A stretch of 64,000 bases of DNA from Echinarachnius parma. Lineage: Eukaryota; Echinodermata; Echinoidea; Clypeasteroida; Echinarachniidae. Below are positions 57,562 through 64,000 of the stretch, piece after piece (position 1 is the stretch's first letter; each line of letters begins with the position of its first letter). The DNA is taken from assembly GCA_037951105.1 (NCBI GenBank), contig JBAMJV010007487.1, positions 278,967-342,966 on the forward strand, written 5' to 3'. The notes under the pieces are model-generated. The model was not told where the DNA came from. It ran no database searches and worked only from the letters and a program-made list of their open reading frames with translations. The translations under genes were made by a program, and so were the position numbers.

Positions 57562-58533
57562 GCGGCCATCTTTGATTTTCAAAATGGCCGCCATAACAAT
57601 AGGTGTTTCTCATTATCTCAGCTTCCAGGTGGCCTAGAGTAATGATTTGAACGACTAAACATATGTTTTCATGGATGGGGAAGACAATGGAACAATGTTA
57701 CATAAGATCAACACAACCACAAAGCGGCCATCTTGGATTTTCAAAATGGCCGCCTTGAAAATCAGTGTTTTTCAATATTTCAGGATTCAAGTGGCTTAGA
57801 GTCATGTTTTTAACGGCTAAACATATGTTTTCAGTGATGGGAAAGACAGTGGTACAATGTAAAATAAGATAAACATAACCACAAAGCGGCCATCTTGGAT
57901 TTTCAAAATGGCCGCCTTGAAAATCAGTGTTATTCAATATTTCAGCATTCAAGTGGCTTAGAGTCATGATTTGAATGGCTAAACATACATTTTCAGGGAT
58001 GAGAAAACTGGTGGTACATTGTAAAATAAGATAAACATAACCACAAAGCGGCCATCTTGGATTTTCAAAATGGCCGCCTTGAAAATCAGTGTTATTCAAT
58101 ATTTCAGCATTCAAGTGGCTTAGAGTCATGATTTGAATGGCTAAACATACATTTTCAGGGATGAGAAAACTGGTGGTACAATGTAAAATAAGATAAACAT
58201 AACCACAAAGCGGCCATCTTGGATTTTCAAAATGGCCGCCTTGAAAATCAGTGTTATTCAATATTTCAGCATTCAAGTGGCTTAGAGTCATGATTTGAAT
58301 GGCTAAACATACATTTTCAGGGATGAGAAAACTGGTGGTACATTGTAAAATAAGTTAAACATAACCACAACGTGGCCATCTTGAATTTTCAAATTGGCCG
58401 CTTTGAAAATCTCCGTTTCTCAATATCTCAGCATCCAATAGAGTTAGAGTCATTATTTCCACGGCTAAACATACATTTTCGCACAAGAGGAAGCCAGTGG
58501 TATAAAGTAAAAAAAAGCTTGCATAACAATATA
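57562..58533 (+). repeat. 162-bp tandem repeat, 6 copies (left foldback arm)
   Basis: The landmark GCGGCCATCTTGGATTTTCA begins at 57562, 57724, 57886, 58048, 58210 and 58372, exactly 162 bp apart. Copies 3-5 are nearly identical; the outer copies are diverged. Because 162 is a multiple of three, the minus strand stays open for 197 codons (57698-58291) with a 54-residue period. I regard this as a by-product, not a gene. Each unit also contains a small hairpin (GGCGGCCATTTTGAAAATCC against its complement). Confidence 0.92.
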
Positions 58534-58619
58534 GCAGTTTATCTTGTTCACCATATTATAATGTTTGTTAATAATGGCTCGGCACTTTTATGTGTAGCAA
58601 GTCATAACTTTATTATGTC

Positions 58620-59703
58620 TAGGCCGCTTCTTGGACAAATTTATAGCAAAATCTTTGCATGTCATAATCATCATCATGATCATTACTATCACTGGTCGGC
58701 AACATGTCATTCCGAGAGTCCTCGTCATTCTAGCACTGAGTTCATCCTGAACTATGCATGGTAAATTATTGGTCCTACAAGAGCATCACTGTTGAACAGT
58801 CTTCTCTGCACTGGTATCTCACCATTTCGATGATGGCTTTGAAGGTTGAGAGGACCGGATTTACCTGATCAGCTGATGTGTCCTTGTATAAGTCATGCTG
58901 CAGTGGATCCAGGAACGGCTGCTGAGCAAGGCTTTCTTGACCGCATAATGTGGCCCGGATCTGGACTCAGTGACTTCAGCGGCATCTAAAAGCAACTACA
59001 GTGCATTGATGACTTCTCCACCTGTTGAGGTAGACTTGCAGCTTGGTTGCCTTGCCTATGCAAGAGAACCGTCCTGTGTTGCCTGCCCCTGTGATTGCGT
59101 GATAGGCTAGAATAGCATTTGCATTTCTGGACCTAGAGCTGCCTATATTGGCTGTACTTGGAATACTCCGGAAGGCATCATCAGTGTATCCGCCTCTTTG
59201 TGATCATTGTCCTCGATTTGCATCTCGCTGTTGCTCCTAATACGCCCCGTGGCAGATGCAATATCCAGCTTTGACGAGCCCTGGTCATGTTGGTTGTTAA
59301 AAAGTTAAGAGTTAAAGACCTTCCCGTGCCAATGTTGGCATATAAGGCGGCGCCTATCTCCGATTCATTAGCCCTATGCCACACGTCTACAAAATGTTGC
59401 GAAAGCTACAGAAGGGGCCGGCCAGTCCTCTGGTAAATTGTGTGATTACAATTCTCTTCTCCATTATATAGATGCCGAGCGCCTGGCTAGAAGGCAGAAG
59501 GTACCATTTTGATATGACCCGGTCTGGGATCGAACCCGGGACCTCCCGTGCGTGAGGCGAACATTCCAACCGCTGATCCACCATGCTCGGTCATGTTGGT
59601 TGTACTCCAGTGTTTTTGCTGTCAGATACGCAGTCGGATCAGTCTTCGTTTTGTCGTGTGAAAAGAAATGGGTCATAATTGGAATGTGATATGTTGGTGT
59701 CAT
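58620..59703 (-). pseudogene. Broken transposon-type protein gene, left arm copy
   Basis: Minus-strand remnants in several frames, in order: HIPIMTHFFSHDKTK, LTAKTLEYNQ (then the SINE), a stretch equivalent to the EEADT motif (KEADT), AILAYHAITGAGNTGRFSCI with GKATKLQVYL, and a degenerate cysteine-rich end (CRTNNLPCI, about 58780). The same order is found on the + strand of the right arm. It resembles a multi-copy, apparently transposon-borne protein family of invertebrate genomes (motifs EEADT, FH-F-G-D-TGRF and a C-terminal Cys cluster), from memory. Stops and frameshifts make it non-functional. Confidence 0.6.
59298..59588 (-). mobile_element. tRNA-derived SINE with 15-bp target duplication
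   Basis: Minus strand: the tRNA-like head GAGCATGGTGGATCAGCGG (A box) and GGTTCGATCCC (B box, about 59530-59540) starts near 59588. A 220-bp body ends in a T/A-rich tail at 59298. The duplication GGTCATGTTGGTTGT flanks it at 59283-59297 and 59589-59603. A different family from the SINE at 38811. It interrupts the coding remnant after the EYNQ motif. Not a genuine tRNA gene: the fold beyond the boxes is not kept and the element is SINE-sized. Confidence 0.88.
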
Positions 59704-59928
59704 CTCTGTCGTCTGATATATGATATTGGATCGGAAAATCTCCTTGTCTCTGATTCTCCCTTGTGGTATTATTCAGTGAATCAGGCTTGTTTGTTTCATA
59801 CACCAGAATGATCTTATCAGAGACATCAGTCTGGTAGTGACAGTCAAATACCTCAATGAATGCTTCAATACCATACTGATGACACTGTCTGATTATATCA
59901 TTCTGGTGTTACAAAGCTGATTTCCTGA

Positions 59929-60829
59929 AGAATACCACAAGGGAGAAACAGAGTCAAGGGAAGGATCTGATCCATTATCAGACCAGAGATGACACCAACA
60001 TCAACCACATCCCAATTAGCCGGTTCCTTTCCCCTTTCAGAACGAAGGCTGACCTGACTGAGTATCTTGCAACAAAAACACTGGAGTACAACCAAGGCTC
60101 GTCAACGCTGATTATCGCATATGCCACAGGACGAACTAGGAGCAACAGCGAGCTGAAAAGCGAGGACAACAATCATGAAGAGGCGGATACACTGCTCATA
60201 CACAATGCCGCGCTGATTTCAAAGAGTAACCCACCTGATGCAGAGTCGGTCATAGCACACTATGACATTCTGCTGAGAAATGGCGTCCGGAGTGGTCTCA
60301 GTGCAGCCAATATAGACAGCTCTAGGTTCAGAAAGAGCAAAGGCTTTACCAGCCTTCCATGCATTCAAGGGGGAAGACAACACGGGACGGTTCTCTCACA
60401 TAGGCAAGGCAACCTGGCTGCAAGTCTACCTCAAAGCAGGCGGATATGTCAGCAGCACATCCAACGAGTCCAGATCCATGCCACATTATGGGGCCAGGCA
60501 GGTATTGCTCTGCACCAGTTCCGGGATCCGCTGCAGCATGGCTACTACAATGACACAGCAGGTTCGCACTTCTTCGCGCTTGTCGCATTATTTTGCACTT
60601 GTTCGCGCTAATTAGTAGGACCCAAGCAGACTGTTCCAACATATTGATGCTCGTGTAGGTCCAATAATTTATCATGCATAGATCTCTGCCAGTGTAGCAC
60701 TCAGTGGAAGAATGACGAGGACTGTAGGAATAATATGTTGTCGACCAGTGACAGTGATGAGGATGATGAAATGCAAAGACTCTGCATAAATATGTCAATA
60801 AGCTATCTAGACGTGCTAGAGGTGTAACG
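59929..60829 (+). pseudogene. Broken transposon-type protein gene, right arm copy
   Basis: + strand remnants in order: TREKQSQGKDLIHYQTRDD, NINHIPISRFLSPFRTKADL, TEYLATKTLEYNQGSS, NNHEEADTLLIHNAALISKS, then after a frame change ALPAFHAFKGEDNTGRFSHI with GKATWLQVYL. After further breaks it ends in a cysteine-rich segment CSCRSNNLSCIDLCQCSTQW and an acidic tail (STSDSDEDDEMQ) that stops at about 60829. Mirror image of the left arm copy, and less degraded. It is the C-terminal portion only. The family is recognised by motif memory, so naming is withheld. Confidence 0.65.
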
Positions 60830-60939
60830 TGCTACACATTTAAGTTCTGAACCATTAAGAACATCTGATATAATGAAACTAACATTATAATCTATATCAT
60901 GTTAAGCTTACTTTACTTTAAACCACTGTCTTCCTCATC

Positions 60940-61620
60940 TTGAAAATGTATGTTTACCAATTAAAATCATGACTCTAAGCCACTTGGATGCTGAAATAGT
61001 GAGAAAAAACGTATTTTCAAGGTGGACATTTTGAAAATCCAAGATGGCCACTTTTGGGTAATGTTTAGATTCATTTACTTTGTACCATGCACTGGTTTCC
61101 TCATCCCTGACATTGTATGTTAAGGCGTTAAATTAATGACTTTGAGCCACTTGCATGCCAAAATAGTGAAACAAAACGCATTTTCGTGGCCATTTTGAAA
61201 ATCCAAGATGGCCGCTTTGTGGTTGTGTGTAGCTTACGGTATTTTAATTCATACCACTGGCTTCTAAATCCCTGAAAATGTATGTTTAGCCATTAAAATC
61301 ATGACTCTAGGCCACTTAGATGCTGAGATATTGAAAAACACTGATTTTCAAGTTGGCTATTTTGAAAATCCAAGATGGCCGCTTTGTGGAACCTTATGTT
61401 TGACTAATTTTACATTGTACCACTGGCCTCCTAGTCCCTGAAAATGGATGTTTAGCCGTTAAAATCATGACTCTAGGCCACATGAATGCTGACATATTGA
61501 AAAACACTGATTTTCAAGTCGGTCATTTTGAAAATCCAAGATGGCCGCTTTGTGGTTATGTTTATCTTATTTTACATTGTACCACTGTCTTCCCCATCCC
61601 TGAAAACATATTTTTAAGAG
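60940..61620 (-). repeat. About 165-bp tandem repeats, right foldback arm (4 copies)
   Basis: Inverse orientation of the 162-bp unit: 'gaaaatccaagatggccgct' has AAGATGGCC at 61041, 61205, 61372 and 61538 (spacing 164-167). More diverged and less regular than the left arm, with copy number 4 instead of 6. Confidence 0.88.
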
Positions 61621-61622
61621 TG

Positions 61623-61730
61623 CATCCACCGTAGTATGTGATCACATAATGTACCGCACATCCACCGTAGTATGTTATCACATAATGTACCGCACATACA
61701 CCGTAGTATGTGATCACATAATGTACTCAT
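61623..61730 (+). repeat. 36-bp tandem repeat at foldback edge (3 copies)
   Basis: Units CATCCACCGTAGTATGTGAT... begin at 61623, 61659 and 61695. The same 'catccaccgta' phrase occurs once at the left edge of the foldback (57417). Confidence 0.88.
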
Positions 61731-62955
61731 TTATTATTCCCGCTCCGCCACGGAACTCTTTCCGAGCTGTTCTTCTTTTTCACCCATGGACAAATTATTG
61801 GGTAGGACATTTAATTGAAACGTCAGCACCCAAATCAAAGAAGATAACGTTGTTTTATATAACCTAATTATTTCCATTTCATTTCTCATAATAGCAATTT
61901 GATAATCAGATTACAATAGATCCTATAATCAATTTATTCTGATAAGTTGGTGTTGTATTGTATGTTGTTCTATGCAGTGTACACAATACACCATCCAATG
62001 AGTATGATATGCATTTGTTACAATATTATACCGCATGTTTAACCAGCCAGAGGCAATTTATTTTGATTAAAAAAGCTGTTGTTATGTTTTGTACGCATAC
62101 ATGTTTGCATTTACATCTTACTGTGATGTCTGAAAATCTTATGAGCTGAGGAAAATGCTAGAGTTTGGACAATGACTTATCTCAAATAGCCCGATCACTA
62201 CAACAGATGATATCATCTATGACAATTACATATTTTGTTAAAACACCATGTCACCACATACTATTGGTAGTTCAAGAAGTACATCACAGTTGTCGACCAT
62301 GTTAAGAAGTTTTAACTGTCACATACTTCGCGTATTTTCAGTTCAAACTCAATAGATGATTCCTCTCCTTCATGTCATGTGAAAAGGAGGAACTTTTTTT
62401 TAAAAATAAACAAAATGTGAAGTTCCCTGTTAGACCGCTCACTGGGAGGAGGAAATGGTAACCATGGTAACGTATATTATCGGCGCATCAGTGAGTTGGG
62501 AGTTATCGCTCAGATGGTCAATATCAGGGCAGTTTGTATCCAACCTTTAAATTAACATATAAGTTATGTTTATATTCTCTCACATTGTCGGTGAAAAAAG
62601 CGTACATTTTTTTTTTTTTTTGGTGGAGCGTTTCCCAATACTTTTATTTAGCTTAAATAAGCAAGATAAAAAAGTAAATGGCAGAGCCAGTCGACGATGG
62701 GTGATAAAAATACATTATAAACGAGGGGAAAACCCCACGAATGATAATGGGGTTATTAAGCCGTGACGTAATCGTGCGAAGGGGGAATGGACGAATATAT
62801 TTCTTTCTTCCCTTCAAAGGGGGAAGGGGGGGGGGGGGGTGGGGGTGGGTAGAGCACTATCTTATGGTAGCAAGAATGTCAAAGAGCTAGCAATTTATCG
62901 AAAGGGTATGTTTTTTTAAATTGCTATAATACGTAATGATAATTTCGTACTTTAT
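61731..62955. other. Intergenic stretch without recognisable feature
   Basis: No gene or repeat was recognised; the short frames lack support. A T run is at 62608-62623 and a G run at 62828-62840. Confidence 0.35.
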
Positions 62956-63045
62956 TTAACCTGTTGAAGACTGATTGATTTTGGTATATGTATTTTCCAT
63001 AAACCCAAGCCCGAACATTGTCTGGACCAGTCCTGAATGGGTTAA
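62956..63045. mobile_element. Family A TTAA MITE
   Basis: TTAA at both ends (62956-62959 and 63042-63045), ends CCTGTTGAAGACTGATTGAT and CCAGTCCTGAATGGG. Followed by a run of about 20 G at 63072-63091. Confidence 0.8.
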
Positions 63046-63466
63046 TTTAAACACTCTTATACTGTTGGGGAGGGGGGGGGGGGGGGGGGGGTGGTTGCTA
63101 AGGAAAGATTATGAGGCAGGCGAGTACCGAATATTAAACTGGTTTTATGTTTTAAATCTATCGAACTTGAATGATTTATTAGTGTATTATATTGTAATGG
63201 CTGGAACTGCCATAATATTTATACAAACGATAATAGAGAGATTATTAAGGATGGTATTCGTAATCGCATTTCTACCAGTGAAGCCTGGCGCCATTTAAGC
63301 AATTTGGGTGCTTTTAGAAGAACGATAATTCCTCAGATTGCAATGTAATGACCGAATTATATGTTTTTTCTTATTGCTAGAGTTGTATAAAGGATGAAAT
63401 TGACTTTGTCATGGAAAATTGCAACCTTGGGACCGGTGCTTGACTGTTATGGGATAGGAACGTAAT

Positions 63467-63677
63467 CAGGGGCGGATCTAGCTTTTTGCTAAGGGGGGGG
63501 GGGGGGGGTTTGACCCAATGACGATGCAGAGCATCGTCCACGAGCCGCGAAGCTGCGATTTTTTTTTGCTATTTTGAACCCCCGTAAGTGATGTTTTCCA
63601 CATCACATTTTCACTTGGCAGCCCAAGGGGGGGGGGGGGGGGGTTAAACCCCCCCCCCCCCCGTAGATCCGCCACTG
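63467..63677. mobile_element. 211-bp MITE with CAGGGGCGGATC ends
   Basis: The ends CAGGGGCGGATCTA and TAGATCCGCCACTG are inverted, with a GTAAT duplication at 63462-63466 and 63678-63682. Contains poly-G and poly-C runs (63486-63498, 63627-63644 and 63648-63662). CAGGGGCGG-type ends are common in hAT-like MITEs, but the 5-bp duplication is shorter than the usual 8 bp, so the superfamily is open. 63683-64000 shows nothing. Confidence 0.82.
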
Positions 63678-64000
63678 GTAATTATCGATTGAAAGACTTG
63701 CCATTGTATATTATTGCTTCGACGAGTGTTGTTCAAATAATAGAACTGGGACCCTGTGTTTCATATTTATGGAATAAGACTGTAATGACCGAATTAAGTA
63801 CGTGACGTTTTATGTGATTGCTTAGCGGTTTGTTTTTCTTTGTGAATGAAAGTTAGAAAGGGGCAAACGAAGGTTTGCGAGACGACTCCTCCCATACAGG
63901 GTACTTAGGGTATTATGAACACTACCATCATGACCATCCGGGAAAACAGCATTATGATTGTTTAATAGTGCATCGCAATATCCATGTCTCCGTCTATGTC

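Larger units (their letters stand above)
57412..61730. mobile_element. Giant foldback element, about 4.3 kb
   Basis: Two arms of about 2 kb are inverted around a centre near 59850. From outside to inside each arm has: a 'catccaccgta' tip (57417 and from 61623), tandem repeats containing 'ggccatcttggattttcaaa' (left 57562-58533; inverted on the right, about 60940-61620), then a broken protein-coding remnant reading outward. A SINE interrupts the left arm. The architecture, with long inverted arms and tandem-repeat outer domains, resembles foldback elements such as the sea-urchin TU class, from my knowledge of that class. The arms are clearly diverged from each other, so the element is not young. 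Exact ends and target duplication are not resolved. Confidence 0.75.

Noticed and set aside
57698-58291. 197-codon minus-strand frame
   Set aside because: By-product of the 162-bp tandem repeat; no start context and no homologue known to me.
58372-58764. 130-codon + frame, and the similar 150-codon minus frame at 60346-60798
   Set aside because: Antisense shadows of the two inverted coding remnants; they resemble each other only because the arms are inverted copies.
59520-59588. Possible tRNA gene on the minus strand
   Set aside because: A and B boxes are present, but the sequence continues into a 291-bp unit with a 15-bp target duplication, so it is a SINE head. The same applies to 38811-38880.

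Overview
This is a eukaryotic, AT-rich, repeat-dense window, most likely from a marine invertebrate deuterostome. An echinoderm is my best guess, from the mix of TTAA-flanked miniature elements, tRNA-derived SINEs, long foldback elements and a Ty3/gypsy element, but nothing seen proves the species. Gene density is very low. The only host gene I can support is the 3' part of HEATR6 (HEAT repeat-containing protein 6) on the + strand: four conserved exons in the first 6.6 kb (about 12-88, 2312-2443, 5141-5308, 6418-6592) and a phase-compatible terminal exon at 40562-40827. The reading frame runs through all five exons with GT/AG splice sites. The terminal exon carries a 12-residue tandem repeat, and its end lies in the first copy of a 43-bp minisatellite.

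The last HEATR6 intron (about 34 kb, 6593-40561) is built from diverged tandem arrays (about 7.0-7.9, 8.8-10.5, 12.2-12.8, 13.1-13.7, 14.4-14.9, 15.1-15.7 and 16.4-19.4 kb), TTAA-type MITEs, SINEs, a 1.37-kb TA-flanked Tigger/pogo-like element (32494-33863) and a full-length Ty3/gypsy LTR retrotransposon on the minus strand (21397-31010). The gypsy element has 768-bp LTRs that differ at one position by eye, a 5-bp target duplication, a tRNA-Leu-type primer site, gag, and pol in the -1 frame. One in-frame stop lies inside integrase. A 2.8-kb non-coding stretch separates pol from the 3' LTR.

Downstream of HEATR6 (41-64 kb) I see no convincing host gene. The region holds head-to-tail trains of small MITEs that share a single TTAA at each junction (41789-42237 is exactly periodic at 89 bp), further SINEs, a 298-bp MITE made of CACAGTGTG motifs (48947-49244), a (CA)n tract (52.3-53.0 kb) and numerous poly-G/poly-C runs. 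It also holds a giant 4.3-kb foldback structure (about 57.4-61.7 kb). The arms of this structure combine exact 162-bp tandem repeats with two outward-facing, broken copies of a transposon-type protein gene, one of which is interrupted by a SINE with a 15-bp target duplication.

The most notable observations are the foldback element with captured inverted coding remnants, the TTAA-sharing MITE trains, the nested insertions that give a relative chronology, the very young gypsy copy and the unusual HEATR6 terminal exon. I did not find a clearly new molecular system.
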